The notes below the pieces were generated by a model that saw only the letters and a list, made by a program, of their open reading frames with translations, did no database searches and was not told the origin of the DNA. From positions 3,504,001 to 3,568,000 of the forward strand of contig NZ_CP110389.1 of NCBI RefSeq assembly GCF_026015985.1: 64,000 nt of DNA, given 5' to 3'. How positions within the stretch are numbered: position 1 is the stretch's first letter; each line of letters begins with the position of its first letter. Positions 54,377-61,565 of the stretch are shown here, in pieces. Source of the DNA: Rhodopseudomonas sp. P2A-2r. Lineage in GTDB: Bacteria > Pseudomonadota > Alphaproteobacteria > Rhizobiales > Xanthobacteraceae. A program made the translations under genes and the position numbers.

Positions 54377-54838
54377 TCACTCGACAAATCGGCGGCCATT
54401 CCAGCGGAGCGCTCTTGTCTGGCCATTGACGCCGGATATCTCGACCAAGGCGGTATTCTTATCGCGAAGCAGTCGAATATCGCGCGCATGTACGGCAAGC
54501 ACCCGACGGTATTGTCCTTTACTCGCGACATAGACTTCGTGGAGGCATCCTGTCGTGCTGCAGTGAACCGATTTGTTGCCACAACGAAAATCATCAAAAT
54601 GAAGGGCCACGAGTTCAGCGCCGGGAACGTCGAGATAGAGCGCAAACTGCTGCGCGGCAGCAATCGATCCACCACAGACTGCTTCCCATTTCTGGACGAC
54701 GGCGCGCAGTCCATGCGGCAGATTCTGGAGATGAGCAGGATTCCAGCGATCCTGGGCTATCCCGCCGTGCGAAAACGCCGGCCGGAGCATTCCCGACAAA
54801 CAGAGAAACAGGACTGCAATCGTCGTAACGCGCTTCAT
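54377..54838 (-). CDS. Secreted cysteine-containing protein upstream of the RND operon, unknown
   Basis: 153 residues from ATG 54838. The signal peptide ends near PAFSHGG (residue 25). The mature part has DRWNPAHLQNLPHGLRAVV, VCGGSI, the FRCGNKSVHCSTTGCLHEVYV block and a C-terminal NGQTRALRWNGRRF. Four or five cysteines suggest disulphides or metal binding in the periplasm. I recall similar proteins in accessory regions of Bradyrhizobium relatives, with no known function. Same direction as the RND genes (167-base gap). Confidence 0.7.
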   Translation of the reverse strand: MKRVTTIAVLFLCLSGMLRPAFSHGGIAQDRWNPAHLQNLPHGLRAVVQKWEAVCGGSIAAAQQFALYLDVPGAELVALHFDDFRCGNKSVHCSTTGCLHEVYVASKGQYRRVLAVHARDIRLLRDKNTALVEISGVNGQTRALRWNGRRFVE

Positions 54839-55176
54839 TGCACTCGTTATGCCTCCAAGGATTGAGTTGATCATGTTTGAGTTTTGCATCCACGGCATGA
54901 AGGATGATTGATGCATATCAATAGTAGACCCCAATACATCATTCGCTAACGCGTCGCAATTGCGAGAGATCTTGTTGGACCAGAGGCAGACCATTTGCCG
55001 AGGCGAGTTGGCTACTGCCTAGAGCGACCGCGTTCTTGATCCATGTCAGCGATCCATCCGTTGGCGTTTGCCATTTAAGTGCTCTCTGGACGAACTATCC
55101 AAGCTTTTCACGACTTGCAGTCGTTGTGATCGGCTGTCCGGTGTCGATCTATCGAAGGGGATTGGACTTGTCGCGA
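54839..55176. other. AT-richer divergent intergenic region, no gene seen
   Basis: 338 bases between the divergent secreted-protein and TPR genes. The section 54870-54960 is AT-rich (ATGCATATCAATAGTAGACC near 54911) and probably holds the promoter of the RND cluster. No MerR-type or other operator dyad was recognised. Confidence 0.45.
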
Positions 55177-55800
55177 ATGGTTTGCAGCAACAGGCGGAGG
55201 ATGTCGGCGTTCTCGTCGCAATCCGCTGCAACTGCCGCGCTTCTGGCCGTATTCTGGGCTACTCCGACGTCAGCAGTGACGGATGAGGACTGGACCTCCA
55301 TCGCCCTTCCCATCCGCGGCTGCACGGCGGTGATCGAGGCGGGACAGCGAATGCTGGGCCAGCTCGTTGCTGCATACAATAATCGGGGCGTGGCTTTCAG
55401 ATCGAACGGCGAAATCGATCGCGCCATTGAGGACTACGATCAAGCGATCCGGCTGCAGCCCGAATACTACGTTGCGGTCAATAATCGCGGGGTGGCCTTC
55501 ATGAATAAGGGTGAACTGGACCGCGCCATCGCGGATTTTGACCGCACCATTCAATTGAAGCCGGATTATCTCGCTGCATTTCACAACAGAGCGGTAGCTC
55601 TCGGGCGCAAGGATCAGTTCGAGCGATCGATCGCGGACTACGATGTGCTTCTCAAAGACGACACCAAGAACGTCGCTCTGTTTCACGAGCGCGGTTCGAT
55701 GAAGGCGAAGATGGGCGATCAAGCCGGCGCCGATGCTGATTTCAGGCGCGCCGCTTCGGCCGGTCCCGGAGCCCCGTGGGAGGCACGGCAGCCGAAATGA
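55177..55800 (+). CDS. TPR-repeat protein, exported
   Basis: 207 residues from ATG 55177; starts at 55036 or 55201 are also possible. A hydrophobic signal-like stretch (SQSAATAALLAVFWATPTSAV) is followed by at least three tetratricopeptide repeats with the alternating pattern YNNRGVAFRSNGEIDRAIEDYDQAI, VNNRGVAF..., FHNRAVAL... A protein-interaction role, probably periplasmic, is all that can be said. The recombinase remnant begins just after its stop. Confidence 0.75.
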   Translation: MVCSNRRRMSAFSSQSAATAALLAVFWATPTSAVTDEDWTSIALPIRGCTAVIEAGQRMLGQLVAAYNNRGVAFRSNGEIDRAIEDYDQAIRLQPEYYVAVNNRGVAFMNKGELDRAIADFDRTIQLKPDYLAAFHNRAVALGRKDQFERSIADYDVLLKDDTKNVALFHERGSMKAKMGDQAGADADFRRAASAGPGAPWEARQPK

Positions 55801-55829
55801 GTTTTTCTTGCGCACGACGCAGATGCCCG

Positions 55830-56180
55830 TCGAGCCGAAAAAGCCGTCGAACTCGACGGTCGGGTTGTGTCACTACAGCGAGAAGTTGTGGGCGCGGCCG
55901 ATAAGTTGAAGCGGCTCTATCGGATGGTCGAGGAGGGCGTTGCCGAACGGGACGATATCGTGAGCGATCGAGATCGCGAGCCTGAAGCTTGATCGCATAC
56001 AGGCTCAAGCCGCTCCTCCAGCAAAATTCATCTGGCAGCAATCGGGCAATTCGACCGAACCATGCGCGACAACATCGCCAACGGAGAGGTTCCGTTCCGC
56101 AAATCTTACCTTCGCGCGGTCATCGACCGTATCAAATGGACGACCACAGCATCGGATCGTCTGGGATAGCGCTACAGTAA
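55830..56180 (+). pseudogene. Serine site-specific recombinase, decayed C-terminal remnant
   Basis: No intact frame. One frame gives DKLKRLYRMVEEGVAERDDIV (about 55890-55955), the next IASLKLDRIQAQAA (about 55975-56020), and another TMRDNIANGEVPFRKSYLRA (56060-56120), then MDDHSIGSSGI. In this order these are the C-terminal coiled-coil and tail of large serine recombinases. At least three frame changes and the absence of the catalytic domain show a true relic. It ends about 50 bases from tRNA-Glu, as expected at an old integration site. Confidence 0.75.
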
Positions 56181-56230
56181 TTGCTGGAAAAAGCGTCCCT
56201 GCGGCTTCTGTTCGCAGTTTTGAACGCAAG

Positions 56231-56305
56231 TGGTGCTCCCTAGCGGAATCGAACCGCTCTCTCCACCGTGAAAGGGTGGCGTCCTAACCGATAGACGAAG
56301 GGAGC
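56231..56305 (-). tRNA. tRNA-Glu (anticodon TTC)
   Basis: On the minus strand the acceptor stem GCTCCCT / AGGGAGC, the anticodon arm CCACC-CTTTCAC-GGTGG with anticodon TTC, and the T arm with GGTTCGATTCC all fold, and CCA is encoded (56231-56233). The 3' end faces the recombinase remnant and the RND cluster. Confidence 0.95.
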
Positions 56306-56612
56306 AAAAACGTTGGCTGTCGACCGGACCGGGGTCCGAACAGGCCGCTGTTTCGCTAGGCGTATCACGAATAAGACCGCGTAATCAATGGATTGACGTT
56401 GCGATCTGGTTCGTGGCTGCGCCCCGTCGGGAAACGACCGACCGCAGCGGGCGAACGTATAGTGACGTTTGCGCGGGTCGGCAAGTCGTCTCCTGCAGCT
56501 ATGTGCAGGGGTGTTAACAGCCCGGCGGAGCGCGGCATTTCCCGTCTTTCCGCCGTCATGGCAACAGATTCGTAAACCCTCAAGGTGTAGCGATGCTTAT
56601 CGGGAGTGTGCG
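56306..56612. other. Intergenic region, no gene seen
   Basis: 307 bases between tRNA-Glu and the PilZ gene. It should contain both promoters. A run of short open frames has no family similarity, and no repeat was noticed. Confidence 0.45.
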
Positions 56613-56867
56613 ATGGCGATCACCAAAAAACGGGACGTGCGGCGGTCGGTTCAGCAGGCCGGCTGGATTACGCTGGATGGCGGATTCGCGGCGCGCCAAT
56701 GCACCGTGCTCGATCTGTCGTCCACGGGCGCCAAGATCATCGTCGACGATCCGCAGTCCGTCACGGCACGGGTGCGGCTGGCGTTTTCGCGGGATGCACG
56801 AACCGGGCGCATGTGTGAAGTGGTGTGGCGCCGCGGCAAGACGCTGGGCGTTCGTTTCGTCGCCTAG
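56613..56867 (+). CDS. PilZ-domain protein (cyclic di-GMP receptor candidate)
   Basis: 84 residues from ATG 56613. A minimal PilZ domain: an arginine-rich start (KKRDVRRSVQQAG, near the RxxxR binding motif), the D-x-S-x-x-G motif in LDLSSTGAKIIV, and the closing CEVVWRRGKTLGVRFV strand. It may respond to the second messenger made by GGDEF enzymes such as the one at 927-1994. Single-domain PilZ proteins usually act as adaptors. Confidence 0.88.
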   Translation: MAITKKRDVRRSVQQAGWITLDGGFAARQCTVLDLSSTGAKIIVDDPQSVTARVRLAFSRDARTGRMCEVVWRRGKTLGVRFVA

Positions 56868-56901
56868 GTTGCGAGATCGCGATGAGCCGAACGAGGCCGA
56901 T

Positions 56902-57054
56902 GTGACACCGGATATCCTGATTCCCGTCCTGATGGGCTGTGCGCTGTTGTGGTGGGTCAGCCGCGGCATGAGCTGGAGCACACGGCTTGCGGTGGCAGCC
57001 GTCACCCTTGTGATTATCGTCGGCGTGCTGCTGTTCGAGCGCTCGATCCGGTAG
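56902..57054 (+). CDS. 50-residue two-helix membrane protein, unknown
   Basis: GTG start at 56902 with GAGG five bases upstream. Two hydrophobic helices (ILIPVLMGCALLWWVS and AVAAVTLVIIVGVLLFE) are joined by RGMSWSTR. It begins 34 bases after the PilZ stop in the same direction. Short and low in specific features, so the call rests on membrane character and spacing. Confidence 0.5.
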   Translation: MTPDILIPVLMGCALLWWVSRGMSWSTRLAVAAVTLVIIVGVLLFERSIR

Positions 57055-57069
57055 CGCGGTCCACCACGA

Positions 57070-57717
57070 TCAGGACATCGGTGGCGCGACATATTCCTGA
57101 AAGCCGGGACGGCGGGAGATCGCGTCGAACCAGCGCGCGAGATGGGGCAAAGCCGGCTTGTGCACGCCCTCGACCCCGAACCAGCGGCGCGCATAGGTGC
57201 CGAGTGCGAGATCGGCCAGCGTGAAGCTCTCGCCTTCCACCCTGTCGCGGTTGGCCAGGTGGGCATCGACGATACGCCATTGCGCCGCCGCCACATCCGC
57301 AGCCTGCTGCATCGCGGACATGTCGCGCTCTGCGGGCGGTGTCCTCACCAGCCCCCAGAACAGCGGGCGTTCGATGGGCTGCAGCGTCGACAGCGTCCAG
57401 TCCAGCCATCGCTCCACGCTGGCGCGCAGCCTTGGCGCCGATGGATACAACGTCGTGCCTGCTCCATGGACGAGGGTCAGATAGCGCATGATGGAATTGG
57501 ATTCCCACAGCACGAAATCGCCGTCCACCAGGGTCGGGATACGGCCGTTGGGGTTCATTGCCAGATAATCCGGTTGATCGTTGCGGCCGTACTGCATGCC
57601 TGCGTCGATGCGGTCGAAGCGGAGGTCGAGTTCGCTGCAGCACCACAGGACCTTCTGTACGTTCACCGAATTGGCGCGGCCCCAGATCCGAAGCGATATT
57701 GCGGGAGCGTCGGACAT
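57070..57717 (-). CDS. Glutathione S-transferase family protein
   Basis: 215 residues. An N-terminal thioredoxin-like domain (LRIWGRANSVNVQKVLWCC, MNPNGRIPTLVDGDFVLWESNSIMRYL, with the glutathione-binding Glu-Ser) and a C-terminal helical domain (FTLADLALGTYARRWF). The SVNVQKV segment is typical of theta/beta-like bacterial GSTs with a Ser as candidate catalytic residue. Substrate unknown. Confidence 0.92.
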   Translation of the reverse strand: MSDAPAISLRIWGRANSVNVQKVLWCCSELDLRFDRIDAGMQYGRNDQPDYLAMNPNGRIPTLVDGDFVLWESNSIMRYLTLVHGAGTTLYPSAPRLRASVERWLDWTLSTLQPIERPLFWGLVRTPPAERDMSAMQQAADVAAAQWRIVDAHLANRDRVEGESFTLADLALGTYARRWFGVEGVHKPALPHLARWFDAISRRPGFQEYVAPPMS

Positions 57718-57821
57718 GCGGCACCTCTACGGACGACAACGGCATTGTGTCGCGCCACATTAGGCGCGGATTCGCGCGTTGCCGAGAGCGGCCGGAGCTT
57801 TCGCCAGTGGACCCGCACAAG

Positions 57822-57851
57822 AAAAAACAGGCTCCGCGATGCGGAGCCTGT
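57822..57851 (-). terminator. Rho-independent terminator of the 26-residue ORF
   Basis: Minus strand: ACAGGCTCCGC / GCGGAGCCTGT with a three-base loop, followed by TTTTT. It lies 21 bases after the stop at 57873. A dedicated terminator supports expression of the tiny ORF. Confidence 0.88.
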
Positions 57852-57872
57852 TGTCGTCTGAAGCAGATGTGC

Positions 57873-57953
57873 TCAGCGACCGAAGAACAGCCAGAGCAGA
57901 ATGATCACCGGAATCGGCACACCCAACAACCAAAGCAAAAGACCGCGTCCCAT
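57873..57953 (-). CDS. 26-residue membrane peptide, unknown
   Basis: MGRGLLLWLLGVPIPVIILL then WLFFGR. ATG at 57953 with GGAG eight bases upstream (GGAGAAACGACG), and a strong terminator after the stop. It is a single hydrophobic helix with a Pro-x-Pro kink. Near-identical short proteins, as I recall, recur in Bradyrhizobium-type genomes, which argues for a real gene. Function unknown. Confidence 0.7.
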   Translation of the reverse strand: MGRGLLLWLLGVPIPVIILLWLFFGR

Positions 57954-58049
57954 CGTCGTTTCTCCATGAAAGCCAGTATTGCAATCAAGAACGCCAGCTA
58001 TTGCTTCCGGTTCCATCATGCATCGACGAATGGGAGGAGGTTCTGTCGC

Positions 58050-58499
58050 CTACCAGTGCCCGGTGTTGGCCATTGACGACCATGGCTCCTGCGGCGGCAG
58101 CGCATCGCCCTTCTGCAGCAGTTCGATGGAATGCAGGTCGGGCGAGCGGACGAAGGCCATCTGGCCGTCGCGCGGGGGCCGGTTGATGGTGATGCCGAGC
58201 TTCATCAGGCGGTCGCACGTCGCGTAGATATCGTCGACCTCATAAGCGAGGTGGCCGAAATAGCGGTCCTCGCCGTATTTTTCTTCGTCCCAATTGTAGG
58301 TGAGCTCGACCAGCGGCGCGCCGCGGCCCTCGACCCGAGCCAGCAACGCTTCATCATCGGCGGCGCACAGGAAGACCAGGGTGAATCTCGCCTTGTCGTT
58401 GTCGATGCGCCGGACCTCCTTGAGGCCGAGCGCATCGGCGTAGAATTTGAGGGCGACATCCAGATTGCGGACGCGGAGCATGGTGTGAAGATAGCGCAT
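58050..58499 (-). CDS. gloA: Lactoylglutathione lyase (glyoxalase I) family protein
   Basis: 149 residues. VOC fold with two beta-alpha-beta-beta-beta modules. MRYLHTMLRVRNLDVALKFY opens the first, with metal-ligand His5; ELTYNWDEEKYGEDRYFGHLAYEVDDI starts the second, and MAFVRSPDLHSIELLQ ends it with the ligand Glu. The order and spacing fit GloA, which isomerises the methylglyoxal-glutathione adduct. About 15 residues longer than E. coli GloA at the C-terminus. Confidence 0.88.
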   Translation of the reverse strand: MRYLHTMLRVRNLDVALKFYADALGLKEVRRIDNDKARFTLVFLCAADDEALLARVEGRGAPLVELTYNWDEEKYGEDRYFGHLAYEVDDIYATCDRLMKLGITINRPPRDGQMAFVRSPDLHSIELLQKGDALPPQEPWSSMANTGHW

Positions 58500-58612
58500 G
58501 AACTGACCTCCTTCGGCCGATGATGATCTCGTGGCCGGATGCCGCTAGATAGCAGCAAAAAGGAGGAAAGGGCAGGCGCAGGGGATGCGTGGCCAGGTCT
58601 GATGCAGACAGC

Positions 58613-58646
58613 AAAAGGCCCCGCCAGTGGGATGGCGGGGCCTTTT
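58613..58646 (-). terminator. Rho-independent terminator (bidirectional shape)
   Basis: AAAAGGCCCCGCCA / TGGCGGGGCCTTTT with a six-base loop. It stands 38 bases downstream of the minus-strand ORF ending at 58685 and is followed by TTTTG in that direction. Confidence 0.85.
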
Positions 58647-58684
58647 AGTTTCGCTTAGTCGGTGACGAGAACACTTGGAGATGT

Positions 58685-58858
58685 TCAGGGTCTCAACGTG
58701 CGATCGAAGGAGTCGTTCCAGTCGATGTTGCGAACTTTTTCGATGGTCGCCTCGTAATGATCTTCGCGCGCACGCTGGAACCGGGCCTGGGTCTCGCGGA
58801 ACTCGGCCACCCGTCGCGCAATCGTGTCGCGTTCGGCGGCAATGCGGTCTTCATTCAT
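58685..58858 (-). CDS. 57-residue charged helical protein, unknown
   Basis: ATG at 58858, stop at 58685. The protein starts MNEDRIAAERDTIARRVAEF and goes on RETQARFQRAREDHYEATIEK, so it is almost all charged helix and may form a coiled coil. Its style resembles the protein at 60610-60929 (ERDEIMRRVAAFKAHQ). A terminator follows. It may be co-transcribed with the ORF at 58915-59112 (56-base gap). Confidence 0.6.
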   Translation of the reverse strand: MNEDRIAAERDTIARRVAEFRETQARFQRAREDHYEATIEKVRNIDWNDSFDRTLRP

Positions 58859-58914
58859 GCGCAATCTTTCGTTTCAAGCCCCGACGTGTTTATCGGAATC
58901 GATTGGGGCGCCAA

Positions 58915-59112
58915 TCAGGACAGTGAAGATGTCCGTGGATAACTCCGCTCCGGGGCCGGATGCGTCGGGGTTTCGTCCTCGATCTCCGCGTCGCGTCTGA
59001 ATCTCCCAGCAATCTCCGCAAATTCCCGCCGCAATTCCGCGGAGACCATCGTTGCGGCCATGCGGTCGGCGAGTTCGGCCTGGGCTTTCAGATATTCGCT
59101 CCAGACATTCAT
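58915..59112 (-). CDS. 65-residue helical protein, unknown
   Basis: ATG at 59112 with GGGAG eight bases upstream. MNVWSEYLKAQAELADRMAA begins a helix that continues through SAELRREFAEIAGRFRRDAE, followed by a Pro/Ser-rich tail. No family recognised; the composition is that of a small cytosolic helical protein. Confidence 0.6.
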   Translation of the reverse strand: MNVWSEYLKAQAELADRMAATMVSAELRREFAEIAGRFRRDAEIEDETPTHPAPERSYPRTSSLS

Positions 59113-59128
59113 GCGAATGCTCCCATAA

Positions 59129-59163
59129 CAAGGCCCGCCGCACGGATCGTGGGGCGGGCCTTG
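59129..59163 (-). terminator. Hairpin terminator candidate
   Basis: CAAGGCCCGCC ... GGCGGGCCTTG, a strong stem between the two small minus-strand ORFs. It is the likely terminator of the ORF at 59220-59387. The T tract on the minus strand is weak (TTGTTATG); on the plus strand it is TTGTTTT. Confidence 0.6.
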
Positions 59164-59219
59164 TTTTCGACGAAAGGCGATCTGCAAAAACAACGGCGTA
59201 GAACCCAGAACGTTCCCGC

Positions 59220-59387
59220 CTATTCGGCGGGCTCGGCTCCAAGGGCCTCTTCGAAATCCCGCATCCGTGCCGCAATCCATTCCGTGTCGCTGGAACTCAG
59301 CATCAGCATTTCCCGCTCCGCGCGGCGGCAGAATTCAGGATTCGGATCGATGCTCTTCCAGAATTCAACGCGGGCCTGCAAATCCAT
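59220..59387 (-). CDS. 55-residue small protein, unknown
   Basis: ATG at 59387 with GGAGGG five bases upstream. MDLQARVEFWKSIDPNPEFC is followed by RRAEREMLMLSSSDTEWIAA and an acidic end. It appears mostly helical and soluble. No family recognised. A possible terminator is at 59129-59163. Confidence 0.6.
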   Translation of the reverse strand: MDLQARVEFWKSIDPNPEFCRRAEREMLMLSSSDTEWIAARMRDFEEALGAEPAE

Positions 59388-59691
59388 GGCGTCCCTCCAC
59401 TCGCTTATCCATGTGCCGAAACCGGTGCCTGAGCGAAGCTGCATATGACTTCACGCGACGGCCTTTAGTTCATGTTTTGTTCTAGTTGATCCCGGTCTTG
59501 ATGTCCAGAACGAGTCGGACCTCAGCGGCCGTTTCGGATCGGCCGGGACGCTGCGTTGCGGCGCTGCCTCAGTTGGTCACAATCTGCGCTGCGACCGCTG
59601 CGGCCGTTTGAACGCCGTCGCGACCGTCGCTATAAACAGTGAATGCACCGGCGCCGTTGGTTTTCCGGGCTATTCATGCAGGAACGACCGA

Positions 59692-59898
59692 ATGAGCAAG
59701 CAGGCAATGCGCGAAGAGGCCGAGCGCCTCATTCGCGAGACGATGGCGCGCAAGGCCCTGGTGGTGAAGCAGGGTGACACGCGCATCGAGACCAAGTGCG
59801 GCAAATGCGGTGCGCCCAATCGCGTCTCCGCCGCCAAGGGCGTGTCGCGCGTGACATTCGTCTGCAAGGAATGCGGACACAAGCAGGAGACGCTCTGA
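59692..59898 (+). CDS. Small zinc-ribbon protein
   Basis: 68 residues from ATG 59692, with GCAGGA nine bases upstream. A charged helix (MSKQAMREEAERLIRETMAR) is followed by a four-Cys zinc ribbon: C-x2-C in TKCGKCGAP and C-x2-C in FVCKECGHK. It could bind nucleic acid or a protein partner. No specific family could be named. Confidence 0.75.
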   Translation: MSKQAMREEAERLIRETMARKALVVKQGDTRIETKCGKCGAPNRVSAAKGVSRVTFVCKECGHKQETL

Positions 59899-60065
59899 CC
59901 CGGGCCTTCGCCGTGGATCGCCAAAGCGACTCGCGGGCAGCCGTCAGATGTGCATGATCATCGCCATTGTCCGTCGTGACGGAAGGGCGAACGAAAAAAT
60001 CTCAGGGACGCGAAACCTTAACCCATCGGACGGTATTTATTGCTGCCGGCTGTTGGGGACGCGAG

Positions 60066-60308
60066 ATGCGCAAGGTTGTATTCGGGGTGTTTGGGTTAGT
60101 GGTCGTGGGAACGACACCGGGGTTTGGGCAGAACATTCTGAAAGCCGAGCCGTTCGTTCTGGCTCCCTATGAGGTCGTACTGGTGGAGGACGGCTCCTGC
60201 TCGGCAGGAAAAATCCTCAAGGTCACCGGGGCAATCCGAGGGTTGAGGCGCCGCAAGGCCTGCATCCCGGCCGCCGGAATTCAGGCATCGCTCGGCGTTC
60301 TCCAATAG
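60066..60308 (+). CDS. Small secreted protein (DUF6719-like)
   Basis: 80 residues from ATG 60066. The signal peptide ends at PGFGQN (about residue 20). The mature core ILKAEPFVLAPYEVVLVEDG, then SCSAGKILKVTGA and RRRKACIP, carries two Cys that may pair. The VLVDDGSCPAGQIKxVTGG-like pattern resembles short secreted proteins of Bradyrhizobium now grouped as DUF6719; that name is from memory. Confidence 0.65.
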   Translation: MRKVVFGVFGLVVVGTTPGFGQNILKAEPFVLAPYEVVLVEDGSCSAGKILKVTGAIRGLRRRKACIPAAGIQASLGVLQ

Positions 60309-60371
60309 AGATTTTTCCAACCGCGTAAACGCTCCGTTAATGCTGGCGCCGCCGCGGGCTCGACGACCGCC

Positions 60372-60590
60372 ATGGCAGTGGTACGTTTCGGCATGATCCG
60401 TCTTGCCCCCGTGTCCACCGTCCTGGCATCCAATCGCGGCATCATGGCGCCGCCGGTGATCGACGTCCGCGACGCGTCGCAGCGCGATTACTGGTCGTAC
60501 CGTCTCAGCGTTTCCCAGAACGACCTTTCGGCGGCGATCACCGAGGTCGGTCCCTCGATCGCTGCGGTCAGGCGTCATCTCGGCAAATAG
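60372..60590 (+). CDS. DUF3606-like small protein
   Basis: 72 residues. Residues 28-72 fit DUF3606: VIDVRDASQRDYWSYRLSVS, then QNDLSAAITEVGPSIAAVRRHL, a two-helix domain common in stress-linked small proteins of alpha- and betaproteobacteria. The N-terminal 25 residues may not be translated if the ATG of MAPPVIDV is used. Function unknown. Confidence 0.65.
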   Translation: MAVVRFGMIRLAPVSTVLASNRGIMAPPVIDVRDASQRDYWSYRLSVSQNDLSAAITEVGPSIAAVRRHLGK

Positions 60591-60609
60591 CTGCCAGGTT
60601 GTGCCGGAC

Positions 60610-60929
60610 CTACAAGCCGCGAGGCTTGACGTCGTCTCCCAGCACGGTGCGGATCTGTGACTGGACGCTGGCGTAATAGCTTTCGCGTTCCTTGATCAGC
60701 CGGTGCTGATGCGCCTTGAATGCAGCGACGCGTCGCATGATCTCATCACGCTCGGAGACCGGCGTGGGCAGCCGCGGTGACGGAGGCAGGGGCTGGGCTT
60801 GATGCGGAGGGACCGGGGAGGAGCGGCGTGCGGCGCTGCCGGGCGAAACGGGGTCGCTGCAGCGACACCCTGCACAAAGGCCAGTGTTTGCGCCACCAGC
60901 CGGTCGCGCTCTTCCATCCACGACGTCAT
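60610..60929 (-). pseudogene. Small helical protein, frameshifted
   Basis: The first frame (ATG 60929) reads MTSWMEERDRLVAQTLAFVQ and then Ala/Pro-rich linker. The family-like end TPVSERDEIMRRVAAFKAHQ with RESYYASVQSQIRTVL is in the other frame, ending at 60610. One added base in the Pro-rich part (about 60790-60850, which has several C or G runs) makes a 107-residue protein. I recall the same start, linker and end in Bradyrhizobium proteins. Function unknown. Confidence 0.65.
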
Positions 60930-61074
60930 GATGTTTTCCTCACCCAGCTGATTTCAACCAATGCGCGTGTCGACGTCAATTGAATTGCGCGGAACTGGAC
61001 GCAGTGGATAAGCAGGGCAGGCGGCTTGCGACGCATTGGCGTTGAAGATAGCCCGGAGCAAACGGGAGACTGGC

Positions 61075-61302
61075 ATGGCAAAAATCGATCTGGACGCGCT
61101 GAGTATCGAGGAACTTGCTGCACTGCGTGATCAGGCAACCGACAAGCTCGCCGAGAAAGTCGCTGCGCGACAGGCCGAACTTGAAGCCGAGCTGGAAAAG
61201 CTGTCGCAGTACGGCAAGTCGGTCAAGAAATCCCAGGCCACGCCAGTGGCGAAGCCGAAGAAAGACGAGCCGCCGAAGGATAGCGTCGACAGGGCAGCCT
61301 GA
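61075..61302 (+). CDS. H-NS-family-like protein lacking the DNA-binding domain
   Basis: 75 residues from ATG 61075, with CGGGAG before it. AKIDLDALSIEELAALRDQA and the following helix (KLAEKVAARQAELEAELEKL) match the oligomerisation part of rhizobial H-NS-like proteins. The usual C-terminal domain (YRDPxxGxTWSGRGRxPxW type) is missing; the protein ends in a Lys/Pro/Asp tail, and I find no such domain in the next frames. It could modulate full-length H-NS proteins by mixed oligomers, as H-NST does in enterobacteria; that is inference. Confidence 0.7.
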   Translation: MAKIDLDALSIEELAALRDQATDKLAEKVAARQAELEAELEKLSQYGKSVKKSQATPVAKPKKDEPPKDSVDRAA

Positions 61303-61565
61303 TACCGGCAGCCCCAGCGTATCGGCAGCAGCCAGACGCAGTTTTGCGTTCTCTGTCTCGTTTCACTCTGTTGTGATCGGTTCTGTTTGGCGGATCGGAA
61401 CCTGACGGGTGCCGCGCGGGCAGACATTCGATCATCGTCCTGGACGACATAAGCCGGTCCCGCAGGTCATCCTTGCAGTCATCGACGGAACGTCACACGT
61501 GGTCCGATGGATGGCAGCGATCGGGACGAACCTCCTCGTGGCTCCCGCAACACTTCGGATGTCCC

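Noticed and set aside
49400..56230. A direct repeat of the tRNA-Glu 3' end marking the far att site
   Set aside because: I looked for the T-arm/acceptor sequence in the cluster and found no copy, so no attachment site is claimed.
55801..56230. Recombinase remnant as another sequencing-error frameshift
   Set aside because: It needs several frame changes and lacks the whole catalytic domain, unlike the five single-base cases; true decay is the better reading.
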